Below are positions 44,557 to 53,706 of a stretch of DNA of 64,000 nucleotides, piece after piece (the first letter of the stretch is position 1; every line of letters starts with the position of its first letter). The position numbers and the translations under genes were made by a program. Source of the stretch: Ketobacter sp963922875. GTDB lineage: Bacteria > Pseudomonadota > Gammaproteobacteria > Pseudomonadales > Ketobacteraceae. Where the stretch lies: positions 62,001 through 126,000 of the forward strand of contig CAWUJH010000007.1 of the NCBI GenBank assembly GCA_963922875.1. Reading direction: 5' to 3'. Under the pieces are notes generated by a model, which was not told the origin of the DNA, searched no databases, and saw only the letters and a list, made by a program, of their open reading frames with translations.

Positions 44557-44869
44557 GATCGTTCTCCTTTATTTTCTTCGTGAACAATCGTGCACTCAGA
44601 TTAGGTTTCTGTCAAACAAATTCACCCATAAAAAGAAAGGTCAAATAAAAATAATTATATTGTTGTTTTTACAGGGTTTTATTTAATTTTTATGCACTAC
44701 ACACCGCCACGTAAGGGCTATATCTGCCCTGTAACCTCTGCTTAACACCGTAAACCTTGATCTATGTCAAAGTTTACATATGAACACTTAAAAGGAGGCC
44801 CAATAAAATGCTAACCTGAGCAAAGATCGCCATTATTTAAGTTAATCGCGACACCTAAGGATTAAAACA
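44557..44869. promoter_or_regulatory. Divergent region with an ANR/FNR-like box
   Basis: TTGAT-CTAT-GTCAA (44757-44770) matches the FNR/ANR consensus TTGAT-N4-ATCAA at 9 of 10 positions. It lies 100 bases upstream of the plus-strand small gene and about 200 bases from the reductase-desaturase genes. Oxygen-responsive control of one or both is plausible. Confidence 0.65.
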
Positions 44870-45190
44870 ATGAACATCACCACTGACACTGGTGTCGAAG
44901 AAGACAATACTGCTCACCTGGAGACCAAAATGGAGAAGACTCTCGATATCCGTTCCCTGCTTAATGCATTCGAAATCATCAGAGAAAAAGGTGAAGCTGT
45001 TGAAGGAGGTTATCAACTTGATGGTATAACAGCTTTGTCAGATCAAGATGGCTACCAGATTCGGATGCACGATGACGCTGTAACTCTGGATATAAATTTT
45101 CATAACACTCACAAGTATCATTACGAGCGCATTGAACAACTCGATCGTTTTGTTGCAAGGCTCGAGGCTATTGAAAACAAATACCGTTAA
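44870..45190 (+). CDS. Small acidic protein of unknown function
   Basis: The 106-residue cytoplasmic protein has no signal or membrane segment. After an acidic N-terminus it reads DIRSLLNAFEIIREKGEAVE, GGYQLDGITALSDQDGYQIR, a strand MHDDAVTLDINFH and a helix YERIEQLDRFVARLEAIENK. I do not recognise the family. An ANR-like box lies upstream, so expression may follow oxygen. Confidence 0.65.
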   Translation: MNITTDTGVEEDNTAHLETKMEKTLDIRSLLNAFEIIREKGEAVEGGYQLDGITALSDQDGYQIRMHDDAVTLDINFHNTHKYHYERIEQLDRFVARLEAIENKYR

Positions 45191-45328
45191 CTATTTCAGC
45201 CTAAATTTGATTAACATCACCCATTTGGGTTATAGGGTTTCCAACGTGAACCTCCTATTATCTCCTGCGTCCCAGCAGTGGCAAAAGCTACTCAAGGATG
45301 ACCAATAATTTAACAGGAGATCATAATA

Positions 45329-46117
45329 ATGAAGAAGTCTATTTACCTTGCAGCCCTTGCTGCAACTTCAGCGTTTAGCGGTCAAGTCTTAGCCGATGTA
45401 GAAGACAGAGATGGCGTGTATGATATGCAGTGCGACTCAGCCACGATGATACTGAATGTCTCTTCAGGCACTGGGACTGTGAATGAATCTGCCGATAGCA
45501 TACTGCTAAATGTTGAAGGCGAAAGTACTAGCCTTGATATTCCGACCAGTTGTGAGGGCGGAACCGCAACGCCAACGCCAACGGCTGAGTTAGCTCAAAA
45601 AATTACTGAATATTGCAATGCAAATTTGGTAATTCCTGAAGGCTGGGGTGTAACATGCGAATCATTGGGTACTAGTATCAGCAGTTGGGCTGCTGGCCTC
45701 CAGGATAACATCAGCAAAGCGGAAATAGACCAATACTATATCGAGATTAATCCTGCTACCAACTGGATTTCCCGCTGGCTCGGACTACATCCATCCACGG
45801 TAGAGTTAACTCGTGTTGACGGCGAAGTGAAAACCAATACACCTTATACCCGTAACAGCGGAAAATTCGATTTTAGTACCGGATTCAGAAGTCCAATTAT
45901 TGGCGGACTCGTTGGCTATGCCTGTATTGGCGGTATTGCAGATAATGTTGACGGACAGGTAGTTGAACTTGAAGATGCCAGTTATTTCGGATATGCAGAA
46001 GAAGACAACACAGCAGCCATTGTGTGCACGAAAGATCTGGGTGAAGAACGACTGGCTTTATCACTAAGCTTACATTTAGAAAAACTCTACTCTGGACCCA
46101 ACCTATCAGGCAACTAA
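45329..46117 (+). CDS. Secreted protein of unknown function
   Basis: The 262-residue precursor has a signal peptide (KSIYLAALAATSAFSGQVLA); AGGAG lies upstream of the ATG. The mature part contains several cysteines (MQCDSA, TSCEGG, YCNANL, VTCESL, YACIGG, IVCTKD) that could form disulfides, and a Thr-Pro linker (TATPTPT) near 80. No family recognised. It is followed by a strong terminator. Confidence 0.75.
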   Translation: MKKSIYLAALAATSAFSGQVLADVEDRDGVYDMQCDSATMILNVSSGTGTVNESADSILLNVEGESTSLDIPTSCEGGTATPTPTAELAQKITEYCNANLVIPEGWGVTCESLGTSISSWAAGLQDNISKAEIDQYYIEINPATNWISRWLGLHPSTVELTRVDGEVKTNTPYTRNSGKFDFSTGFRSPIIGGLVGYACIGGIADNVDGQVVELEDASYFGYAEEDNTAAIVCTKDLGEERLALSLSLHLEKLYSGPNLSGN

Positions 46118-46146
46118 AAGAAAAAGAATAATATCAAAGCCCTTTT

Positions 46147-46178
46147 GCGGCAACTGGCTGGACAGTTGCCGCCTTTTT
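46147..46178 (+). terminator. Strong Rho-independent terminator
   Basis: GCGGCAACTG-GCTGGA-CAGTTGCCGC is a perfect 10-bp stem followed by CTTTTT, 30 bases past the secreted-protein stop codon. Confidence 0.93.
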
Positions 46179-46198
46179 GGGCTGATAATTCTTAGCGA

Positions 46199-46759
46199 TT
46201 AATCACCTTCCCACTCATCAAAATTGGGAACTTTTACCGTATCGTTGTCAAAGATCGCTTGTTCCGCTTTAGTATGACAGGCATTACAGTTGCTAAGTGA
46301 ACGCACGTCATTGTTCTGCGCCACCATTGCCTCCGTTAGCTCGTGATGCTTACGCTTTATATAAGGCACATTTGTGATTCTCAACGGCGCAGTCATACCT
46401 TCAACAGAACGAGCGATTTTTCTGGCTCGTTTGTAATAGGATTTATCTGCACTGTTTGAAAATACGTAACCTTGAATATTGGCAAGCACCTCGTCGTCCA
46501 GTTCCGCATTCTCGCCAAAATGATCTTCAAGTGCCGTTGGATCCAGCAATTTTTTCCAGGACTCCTCTGTCAATAAACCTGGCGGGTAGGCGAAATGACA
46601 GGCTCCGCACTCCTCCGCATAATTGTCGTTATCCACAGGTCTAAACTCTTTCATTCGATCTACTGTGAACAACCAACCGCTGAATGTTTCTTCCGCCATC
46701 GCTTGGGCTGAGACACCTATTAACGTATAAGCCAGTAAAACGAACCCTAATTTTTTCAT
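46199..46759 (-). CDS. Periplasmic diheme cytochrome c (DHC-type)
   Basis: The 186-residue precursor has a signal peptide and two c-heme sites, CGACH (51-55) and CNACH (158-162). The pattern matches diheme cytochrome c proteins that partner with SHP-type oxygen-binding cytochromes. It is last in a minus-strand operon after a cytochrome b, a membrane protein and an SHP-like cytochrome, so electrons likely flow quinol to cytochrome b to DHC to SHP. Confidence 0.9.
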   Translation of the reverse strand: MKKLGFVLLAYTLIGVSAQAMAEETFSGWLFTVDRMKEFRPVDNDNYAEECGACHFAYPPGLLTEESWKKLLDPTALEDHFGENAELDDEVLANIQGYVFSNSADKSYYKRARKIARSVEGMTAPLRITNVPYIKRKHHELTEAMVAQNNDVRSLSNCNACHTKAEQAIFDNDTVKVPNFDEWEGD

Positions 46760-46772
46760 TTTTTATCTCCGA

Positions 46773-47129
46773 TTACTGGGACGTTAGATAGTCAAGAATA
46801 TTTTGTTGCTCAGAAGCGGTACATTCCCTTCCCCAAGTCCATTTACAATTCCGTTTAAACCATTTCGCTATTTTTTTTGGATCTTCATAACGGTCAGTGG
46901 TAACAGACTTCGCCATTGGTTCAATAGATTTCTTGGTTTTTACGTGAAGTCCTGCCTGGGTTATATCTATGCCATGGCAATCGGTACATGATCGCAGCTC
47001 GCCGGTTTCATCTGCCACTTTTTTCTCCCATAATGCCTTACCCATTATGGCTGATGAAGGCTCAGCGTAACTGTTGATTGCGAGCGTAAGAAAACACATC
47101 AGTACCCCATATTTAGTGAATTGGTTCAT
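46773..47129 (-). CDS. SHP-like (DUF1924) monoheme cytochrome c
   Basis: The 118-residue form starts at ATG 47129 (GGAG upstream) with a signal peptide ending near NSYA. It has one heme site CTDCH (48-52) and the DUF1924 tail RYEDPKKIAKWFKRNCKWTW plus GRECTASEQQNILDYLTS. SHP proteins bind O2 and other small ligands at an unusual heme with an asparagine ligand; an asparagine is present at FKRNCKW. The neighbouring DHC and cytochrome b genes match known SHP clusters. Confidence 0.9.
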   Translation of the reverse strand: MNQFTKYGVLMCFLTLAINSYAEPSSAIMGKALWEKKVADETGELRSCTDCHGIDITQAGLHVKTKKSIEPMAKSVTTDRYEDPKKIAKWFKRNCKWTWGRECTASEQQNILDYLTSQ

Positions 47130-47143
47130 GCGCTTATCTCCAT

Positions 47144-47722
47144 TTACCAAGTGATTTTTATGGCCACGCCCATCGCCACACCGCCAAGAATTCCAGGCCC
47201 TGAGTGGCCAGCTTCTGGAGCCTCAGAAATTGCAGCTACCATGGCCAGGGTACCGAGTAAACCAAGCATCATATGCAAGTTATCGGGGTCGGTGAAACCA
47301 TCACTAAAATCAAAGTCGTCCCAGTGATAGATAAAACCAGTGGTTGCAGCACCAGCCGCTAACACCGTGGCAGAAGTAGCAAAATACTCATGCATACCAC
47401 CTTCTTCTTTTGGTGAAATGGCCGCGAGAGCGACTAACCCCAGAGCACCTAAACCCATATATTTGTGGGCCTTGCTGCCGGTCAACCAGGATTCCTCAAA
47501 CTCTTCGTTATCTTTACGAAAGGAGAAGGTCTGCTCGGTCTCCAGCGGCAACGCCGGCGTCTCGGTGGCGGAGTACCACTGAGTTGGGTTGTAGCTATAG
47601 CTCGGGTCATAGTCTGTAGCGAAAAGATCAGCATTGGGCAAACTTAAATCAAGTGATTCCCCGTAAACGGGGCTCATAATCACCGTACAGCCAACTACTA
47701 AGGCGGATACTTTTGTTTTCAT
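47144..47722 (-). CDS. Small multi-helix membrane protein of the SHP/DHC operon
   Basis: The 192-residue precursor has a signal peptide (KVSALVVGCTVIMSPVYG), a periplasmic segment rich in Tyr and Pro (about 20-75), then about four membrane helices carrying histidines (HKYMGLGALGLVALAAISP, MHEYFATSATVLAAGAAT, GFIYHWDD, LHMMLGLLGTLAMVAAIS). Paired membrane histidines suggest a b561-like heme site. It overlaps the cytochrome b gene (ATGA) and the longest frame of the SHP gene, so it belongs to the operon. Confidence 0.75.
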   Translation of the reverse strand: MKTKVSALVVGCTVIMSPVYGESLDLSLPNADLFATDYDPSYSYNPTQWYSATETPALPLETEQTFSFRKDNEEFEESWLTGSKAHKYMGLGALGLVALAAISPKEEGGMHEYFATSATVLAAGAATTGFIYHWDDFDFSDGFTDPDNLHMMLGLLGTLAMVAAISEAPEAGHSGPGILGGVAMGVAIKITW

Positions 47723-48342
47723 TTTGTTGTTCCCTCAAAGGGTGGTGTTTTCTTCTGAAAAGCTGATATTTTTTTTCCTGTGAACATGGCATACACAAGA
47801 TTTTCATCATGCTGTTTGCTTGCAGTCCACACGCCAATCAAATGCATACCAATACACAAAATGGTGACGTAAACCGCTATTTCATGGACTTTTAAAAGCC
47901 CATAAGAGGCCGCATCAGAAATAAAGCGATTAAAATATAGGAAAGGGCCTTCATATTCGAGAGCGGCTGCGAGCAACAGCCCACTCGCTGAAATCAAAGT
48001 CAACAACCCTAACAGCAAGAACACCATCGCAGCACCTAATGGATTGTGTCCCAAATAGTGTTCCGGTTTACCTTGACGTAATAAACGGATGTATCGGAGC
48101 ATGCGGGCCGGACTGTAATAAAAATTTAAAAATCGAGCATGGTAGCTACCCACAAACCCCCATAACAACCGAGTGAGCAAAACCACAGTCAAAGTGTAAC
48201 CAACAATCAAATGGATCTCGTTGTATCCCCATTCAGCCGTACCATAAGCAGCGGCAAATAAAATAACGGTGAACCAATGAAACAGGCGCACCACAGGATC
48301 CCAAACCTTTACCCATTGAGTTTGGCTGACACCTTTGCTCAT
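47719..48342 (-). CDS. Cytochrome b561-type membrane subunit
   Basis: The 207-residue protein matches the Ni,Fe-hydrogenase-I/b561-like cytochrome b family: VWDPVVRLFHWFTVILFAAA, HLIVGYTLTVVLLTRLLWGF, HNPLGAAMVFLLLGLLTLIS and LLKVHEIAVYVTILCIGMHL carry the heme-ligand histidines in four helices. GGAGGAG lies directly upstream of the ATG. As first gene of the DHC/SHP operon it likely oxidises quinol and passes electrons to the diheme cytochrome. Confidence 0.92.
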   Translation of the reverse strand: MSKGVSQTQWVKVWDPVVRLFHWFTVILFAAAYGTAEWGYNEIHLIVGYTLTVVLLTRLLWGFVGSYHARFLNFYYSPARMLRYIRLLRQGKPEHYLGHNPLGAAMVFLLLGLLTLISASGLLLAAALEYEGPFLYFNRFISDAASYGLLKVHEIAVYVTILCIGMHLIGVWTASKQHDENLVYAMFTGKKISAFQKKTPPFEGTTK

Positions 48343-48369
48343 TCGTCTCCTCCTGCAAATAGCAGATGG

Positions 48370-48413
48370 AGTATAAACCGCTCACCTTAAGGAAAACTTA
48401 AGGTTTTCTTACC
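48370..48413 (-). promoter_or_regulatory. Promoter with 11-bp CTTAAG direct repeats (PmrA/QseB-like box)
   Basis: CTTAAG-GAAAA-CTTAAG-GTTTT-CTTACC runs at an exact 11-bp period (48386, 48397, 48408). CTTAAG-N5-CTTAAG is the known box of PmrA/QseB-type response regulators. On the minus strand it ends 10 bases upstream of a TATACT -10 (48370-48375), replacing the -35, which fits activation of the cytochrome operon. The cognate regulator is not in this window. Confidence 0.8.
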
Positions 48414-48615
48414 TCGGCGAAATCACCCACAATCATATTTAGAATCGGTTGCTTTAACTGTTTGAAGAAGGATTTCCGGGGATTACTCGATATCAAAGTA
48501 CAACAAACTCGATTGTTCTAAGCTCAGCACGGTAGAAACATGAGGCAGGTAAACAGAATAATTCCCACTTTATTGATCAACTATTTATGCCTGTTTATTC
48601 GGTGATTCTCAGAGG

Positions 48616-51066
48616 TTATCTGCGCGGCTCATGATCGATTAACAATGCCATAACATCAACAGAAGACAAAGGCTTGCTAATCAAATAGCCTTGGGCATTA
48701 TCGCAATGATATTGCGCTAAGAGATCCCACTGTTCATGCTGCTCAACACCCTCAGCAATTACTTCAATACCTAAATTATGTGCCAGCATGATACTAGCCT
48801 GGACAATAGCCGCATCGCTTGAGCTTTCTAAGACATCACGGATAAAACTTTGATCAATTTTTAAAGTAGATACCGGAAATCGCTTTAAGTAGGCCAATGA
48901 CGAATAACCTGTACCAAAATCGTCGATAGCAATTCGAACACCCAGTCTTTTCAATGCTACCATTATAGCCGCCGCCTTAACTGGATCTCGCATAACAACA
49001 TTCTCGGTAATTTCTAATTCAAGTATACCGGCTGGAATGTTGTAACATTTAATGATGGTTTCTACTTTCTGTTGAAAGAATCTATCGAAAATCTGCAGTG
49101 CAGAAACATTAACACTAATTCCAATCTCTGCCCTTCCTATCTCACAAAACTTTAGATACTGCTCGCAAGCTTGGCGGATTATCCATTCTCCCACCCCGAC
49201 GATAAGCCCGGAAGTCTCTAGCAATGGAATAAACGCGCCCGGCAATATCATTCCCTTTTCCGGATGCTGCCAACGAAGGAGCGCTTCCACACCTATAATT
49301 TTGTTCGAACTGATATTCATCTGAGGTTGGTAGTGTAAACATAACTCATCATTAGCAATGGCATATCGAAGATCTGTATCCATCTGTATTAACTGATGCC
49401 CGTACTCATCCATCTCACGAGAATAGAACTGATACTGATTAGACCCCCGCTCTTTTGCTTGATACATCGCCAAATCTGCATGACGCAATAAGTCCAACTC
49501 ATTATCACCATCTTCCGGATATATCGCGACACCGACACTTAAAGATACAAATAATTCTTGTTTTTCTAGAATAAGCGAGTGCTCAAATGCCTTGAAAATC
49601 CTGTTGAGTATAAATACAGCCTCTCGACTGCCCTCTATCTCACTGAGTAACAACGTAAACTCATCCCCACCTAGGCGCGCTAAGGTATCCGTTGGGCGTA
49701 CACATTCTTTTAAACGATTCGAAAATTGCCTCAGCAGATGATCCCCCGCTGAATGGCCCAGGCTGTCATTAACCCTTTTGAAATCGTCTATATCAAGAAA
49801 TAACACAGCAAAATAGCGACCGTTTCTACTTGATTGGCACAGTGCCTCTTCAAGTTTTTTTACGAATAAAAAGCGATTAGGAAGACCAGTTAAGCTGTCA
49901 TGAGTGGCTTGATACTGCAACTCAGATTCGAATTTTTTTCGTTCGGTTATATCTCTGGCTATAAGGGAAATATATGGCATTGGATAAACTTTGTCTTCAT
50001 GCCAGGCTGCCTCCACAGAGGCTGGAAAAGCTGTGCTTTTATCGTATCTCTCAAGTAAAATCTCTCCAGACCAACGTCCTTTTTCCCGCACGACAGCATA
50101 TATCTTACTCTGAATACTTTGTGTGGAAGCATCACTTAACAATGTCCATAGAGTTTTCTGTCCCTGGTCTATCTCCGCATTATTTACGTCACAAACCCAG
50201 TCACGCCCGAAATCATTCAGATAAAGTATCGCGCCATTTTCATCAGTGATCACAACAAAATCCGGTGTATATTTAAGCACGCTTTTTAATCTTTCGGTTT
50301 CTCTTTGTGCATCTATTCGGGCGGTTATATCTCTACCTGTTGCGACAAAATGCGTTATCTCTCCCTCAGAATTAGTGAGTGGTGATATTACCTTGTCCTC
50401 GTAAAATATCGTCCCATCTTTCTTCTTATTGACGACTATGCCGGTAAAGTTTTCACCATTAAGAACTGTTGCCCATAGGTTTGAGAAAAACTCACTATCA
50501 TGATGACCAGAATTTAAAAATGCAGGGGAATGCCCTCTAACTTCCTTCAAAGAATACCCACTTAATTTCTCAAACGCTGGATTCACATACTCAATTTTCC
50601 CCTGTTTATCCGTTATAATTACGCCATCAGCCGTTTGCCCTATGGCAGAGGACATTTTTCTTAGTAAATCTTCAGATTCCAAACGCGCTTGCTTTTTTTT
50701 GGTTTCTTCTAATTCTCTTTCTATAGTAGGGATTAATCGCGCCAGATCTGATTTCATTACATAATCTTGGGCCCCGGACTTAATGGCATTAACAGCCGCA
50801 TTTTCGCCTATGGTGCCTGACACATAAATAAAAGGTACGTCGCGATCAATATCACGAACGATTTTCAGAGCTCTTAAGCCATTAAGCTTGGGCATGGAAA
50901 AATCAGAAAACACAATATCCCAAGGCTTCGTCAACGCTTTACGCAGACTTTCCTCTGTATCAACCCGTTCGCCAATAACAGAAAGACCATTGATTTCGAG
51001 ATAATCTTTCACCAGAAGAAAGTCATTTTCGTTGTCTTCTATAAATAGCGCATGCAAATTGCTCAT
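48616..51066 (-). CDS. Response regulator with PAS, GGDEF and EAL domains
   Basis: The 816-residue protein has an N-terminal receiver (HALFIEDNENDFLLVKDYLE, IVFSDFSMPKLNGL, YVMKSD), two PAS domains (about 140-260 and 265-385), then a GGDEF cyclase (LGHSAGDHLLRQFSNRLKEC, LARLGGDEFTLLL) and a C-terminal EAL phosphodiesterase (VEALLRWQHPEKGMI, ELEITENVV, IDDFGTGYSSLAYLKR, VIAEGVE). Both active-site signatures look intact, so it could make and break c-di-GMP under phosphorylation control. It is the third gene of an operon with a histidine kinase and a single-domain receiver. Confidence 0.93.
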   Translation of the reverse strand: MSNLHALFIEDNENDFLLVKDYLEINGLSVIGERVDTEESLRKALTKPWDIVFSDFSMPKLNGLRALKIVRDIDRDVPFIYVSGTIGENAAVNAIKSGAQDYVMKSDLARLIPTIERELEETKKKQARLESEDLLRKMSSAIGQTADGVIITDKQGKIEYVNPAFEKLSGYSLKEVRGHSPAFLNSGHHDSEFFSNLWATVLNGENFTGIVVNKKKDGTIFYEDKVISPLTNSEGEITHFVATGRDITARIDAQRETERLKSVLKYTPDFVVITDENGAILYLNDFGRDWVCDVNNAEIDQGQKTLWTLLSDASTQSIQSKIYAVVREKGRWSGEILLERYDKSTAFPASVEAAWHEDKVYPMPYISLIARDITERKKFESELQYQATHDSLTGLPNRFLFVKKLEEALCQSSRNGRYFAVLFLDIDDFKRVNDSLGHSAGDHLLRQFSNRLKECVRPTDTLARLGGDEFTLLLSEIEGSREAVFILNRIFKAFEHSLILEKQELFVSLSVGVAIYPEDGDNELDLLRHADLAMYQAKERGSNQYQFYSREMDEYGHQLIQMDTDLRYAIANDELCLHYQPQMNISSNKIIGVEALLRWQHPEKGMILPGAFIPLLETSGLIVGVGEWIIRQACEQYLKFCEIGRAEIGISVNVSALQIFDRFFQQKVETIIKCYNIPAGILELEITENVVMRDPVKAAAIMVALKRLGVRIAIDDFGTGYSSLAYLKRFPVSTLKIDQSFIRDVLESSSDAAIVQASIMLAHNLGIEVIAEGVEQHEQWDLLAQYHCDNAQGYLISKPLSSVDVMALLIDHEPRR

Positions 51067-51113
51067 TTAGAGTGCTCCGATAACTAAACTAGCTATCAAA
51101 TTTTTATACAAGG

Positions 51114-51548
51114 TCAGGGAACATACTCATTCAACGATAACCAATACAAGCCGAGCTGCCCTGCAGCTTGTAAAAACGCATCAAAATCAACTGGTTTCCG
51201 TACATAACTATTAACGCCAAGTTCGTAGCCCTTTAATATATCTTCTTCTTCATTTGAAGAAGTCAATATGGTTATCGGTTGCAAATGTGTTCTAGGATCC
51301 TGGCGAATTCTACGAAGCACTTCCAAGCCATCAACTTTTGGCAACTTAAGATCCAAAAGAATAATTGCCGGACGATCCTTCACATCACGCCCCATGTATT
51401 TCCCCTCCCCAAAAATATAATCCAGCGCCTCAACCCCATTGCGCGCTACCACCACTTCACTATCAATATCATTCTCGGATAAGGCATCCAACATCAACAG
51501 TTCGTCATCCGGATTATCCTCAACCAGTAAGATCGCTTTCTTCTTCAT
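51114..51548 (-). CDS. Single-domain response regulator (Rcp1/CheY-like)
   Basis: The 144-residue receiver has the acidic pair in LLVEDNPDDELLML, the phospho-acceptor aspartate in IILLDLKLPKVDGLEVL, ILTSS, and the lysine in YVRKPVDF. The pattern fits the Rcp1 group that partners with phytochrome-like histidine kinases. Its start lies inside the 3' end of the upstream kinase gene (29-base overlap), implying coupling. Confidence 0.93.
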   Translation of the reverse strand: MKKKAILLVEDNPDDELLMLDALSENDIDSEVVVARNGVEALDYIFGEGKYMGRDVKDRPAIILLDLKLPKVDGLEVLRRIRQDPRTHLQPITILTSSNEEEDILKGYELGVNSYVRKPVDFDAFLQAAGQLGLYWLSLNEYVP

Positions 51549-53706
51549 AGTTTTTATCCATGTCGAGTGTAAAATAAAAGGTACTTCCCCTTCCTACTTC
51601 TGACTCCGCCCATACACGTCCACCATGCTTTATTATCACTCTTTGCACAGTGGCCAAACCCACGCCTGTCCCTGGAAATTCTGATTCATCGTGTAGCCTT
51701 TGAAAGGCACCAAACAGTTTTTCGGCGTATTCCATATTAAACCCAGCGCCATTATCCTTTACGCTATAAATTATTTGGTCATTGATAAGTTCCGATTGCA
51801 CGCTTATCGTAGCGTCGTCTTTCTTTGCGGTAAATTTCCAGGCATTAGATAGCAAATTGGTCATAGCAATGGTTAATAGTTTCGCATCCCCAAAAGCCTT
51901 CATTCCCGGTTGAATAAAGCATTTAATTTTACGATCCTCATCAAGCTGTCGAATATCCTTTTCAACATCTTTTACCAGAACGCTAAAATCCAGCTCTTCT
52001 TTAACCATTTCAGCTCGTGTTATTCTCGAAAGCGTTAACAAATCATCAATCAGTAAAGCCATTCGTTGCGCCCCGTTACGAACTCTTTCCAAACGATCTT
52101 TACCTTTGGCATCCAGTTTATCGCCATAATCTTTTAATACGATCATACTGAAACCGTCAATGGCTCTCAGAGGCGCTCGTAAATCATGAGACACTGAATA
52201 ACAGAATGCTTCCATTTCCTTATTTGTCGACTCTAATTCAATAGCATGTTTTTTTAGACTGCGATTGAGCTGAATAATCTCATCCTTTTGCTTTTTGCTT
52301 TCCGAAACATCGCGAATAATAACCGTCATCAGCACGCCTTCATCCTGACTGGAGGTGCTTAAACTCATTTCTATCGGAACTTCGGAACCGTCCTTTCTCC
52401 TAAGCTGTAGATCTTTATAGCTACTCATAGAGTTGAGGGTCGCGCCACTTAGAGCCTTTCTTATTTTTTTCTCAACGATTGAGTAAATCCGCTCAGGCAT
52501 GAACACAGCAATGCTTTGTCCCAGTAATTCGCTATTGGTAAACCCGAAAACTTCGGTGAACGATGCGTTAACAAATTTGACCTCGCCCTCCTGATCAAAG
52601 ACCACCACAGGATCCGGCGCTCCTTCAAGCAAACTTCGGTGTTTCTGTTCGCTTTTTTCTAGTTGCAATTCATAGCCGCGTCGCAGCGCTTCTTTCCAGC
52701 TGATTACTCCACTCGCAAAAAACAACAGAAAACTGGCCAAAAAATACAGACTGCCTAAGCTTTTTTTCGTTGCGTTATTTTGAGTGTTAATATAACTGGC
52801 CGGTGTAAACGCCACCAAATACCAGCGTTGATTGTTAACCTCGGGTAATATTTTTTGGCTATCTATGGTTACTATCTGAAAAACTCCGGTATCGTCTTTT
52901 CCCTGAGCATCTCCATTTTCCATAAAATTTTCCCAAACTAGCTGATGTTCACTAGCAAAGGTTGCATCCTTTTTTTTGTCCCACATAAAGCCCCATTCCA
53001 ACTCGGCACTGGGCCCTATCAACCAATATCCATCTTGGTTTAAAAGCCACAGCTGATGCTTACCTTCCTGGTTTAGGGAGCGTAATTCATTCAGCAAATT
53101 CGAACCTTTGTAATTCACAATGAGGCTTCCGGAAAATTCTCCGGCCCGGTTATAAATTGCCATGCCGGCTCGAATCATTGGTTTTATAGGTTGCTCGATA
53201 ACACCTCGCTCGACATTGAGATCGAACGGCGATAGATATATTTTTCCTGGATCCAGGGATTTTAGCGCTTTGGTATAGTATCGCTTCGATTTATCAAGGA
53301 GATCCTTGGAAGAGGCAACCTTTGGCAAGTTGGCGGGTCTATCAACACGCACCGATTCAAGGCCATTTTTATCCAGAACGCGTATTTGATCATAAAAGGG
53401 GTAATAGGTACTGAATGACTTTAACTCTGCTTGAAGGCTTAAAAGACTATTGTTATCACCCTGTTCAACCCAAGACTGCAGGCTCCTCAAATGAAGGAGA
53501 TAGTTTAAATCTTCATCAAGCCCTTGTAACTCGTCACCAATGATTCGCGCTGCAATTTCTAAACGTTTTTCATCTTCTAGAGCGATTAAATCATCGAACC
53601 CTGCCACCTGCGAACGGTATAGTGCAATAACAACTATTGTTAAGATCGTAATAGATGGAAGGAAAAACCATAGAAATTTATAGATCAACATCCTGCTGAA
53701 AATCAC
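51520..53706 (-). CDS. Sensor histidine kinase (Cache-PAS-HisKA-HATPase)
   Basis: The 728-residue kinase has a first membrane helix (about 10-28), a long periplasmic dCache-like sensor (to about 310), a second helix (LGSLYFLASFLLFFASGVIS) and a PAS domain (PDPVVVFDQEGEVKFVNASF). A coiled coil leads to HisKA (FCYSVSHDLRAPLRAIDGFS) and an ATPase (NLLSNAWKFT, VKDNGAGF, GTGVGLATV). The VSHDLRAPL box is typical of phytochrome-like kinases. It heads an operon with a receiver and a GGDEF-EAL regulator, so a periplasmic small-molecule signal probably sets c-di-GMP. Confidence 0.92.
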   Translation of the reverse strand: MIFSRMLIYKFLWFFLPSITILTIVVIALYRSQVAGFDDLIALEDEKRLEIAARIIGDELQGLDEDLNYLLHLRSLQSWVEQGDNNSLLSLQAELKSFSTYYPFYDQIRVLDKNGLESVRVDRPANLPKVASSKDLLDKSKRYYTKALKSLDPGKIYLSPFDLNVERGVIEQPIKPMIRAGMAIYNRAGEFSGSLIVNYKGSNLLNELRSLNQEGKHQLWLLNQDGYWLIGPSAELEWGFMWDKKKDATFASEHQLVWENFMENGDAQGKDDTGVFQIVTIDSQKILPEVNNQRWYLVAFTPASYINTQNNATKKSLGSLYFLASFLLFFASGVISWKEALRRGYELQLEKSEQKHRSLLEGAPDPVVVFDQEGEVKFVNASFTEVFGFTNSELLGQSIAVFMPERIYSIVEKKIRKALSGATLNSMSSYKDLQLRRKDGSEVPIEMSLSTSSQDEGVLMTVIIRDVSESKKQKDEIIQLNRSLKKHAIELESTNKEMEAFCYSVSHDLRAPLRAIDGFSMIVLKDYGDKLDAKGKDRLERVRNGAQRMALLIDDLLTLSRITRAEMVKEELDFSVLVKDVEKDIRQLDEDRKIKCFIQPGMKAFGDAKLLTIAMTNLLSNAWKFTAKKDDATISVQSELINDQIIYSVKDNGAGFNMEYAEKLFGAFQRLHDESEFPGTGVGLATVQRVIIKHGGRVWAESEVGRGSTFYFTLDMDKNYEEESDLTG

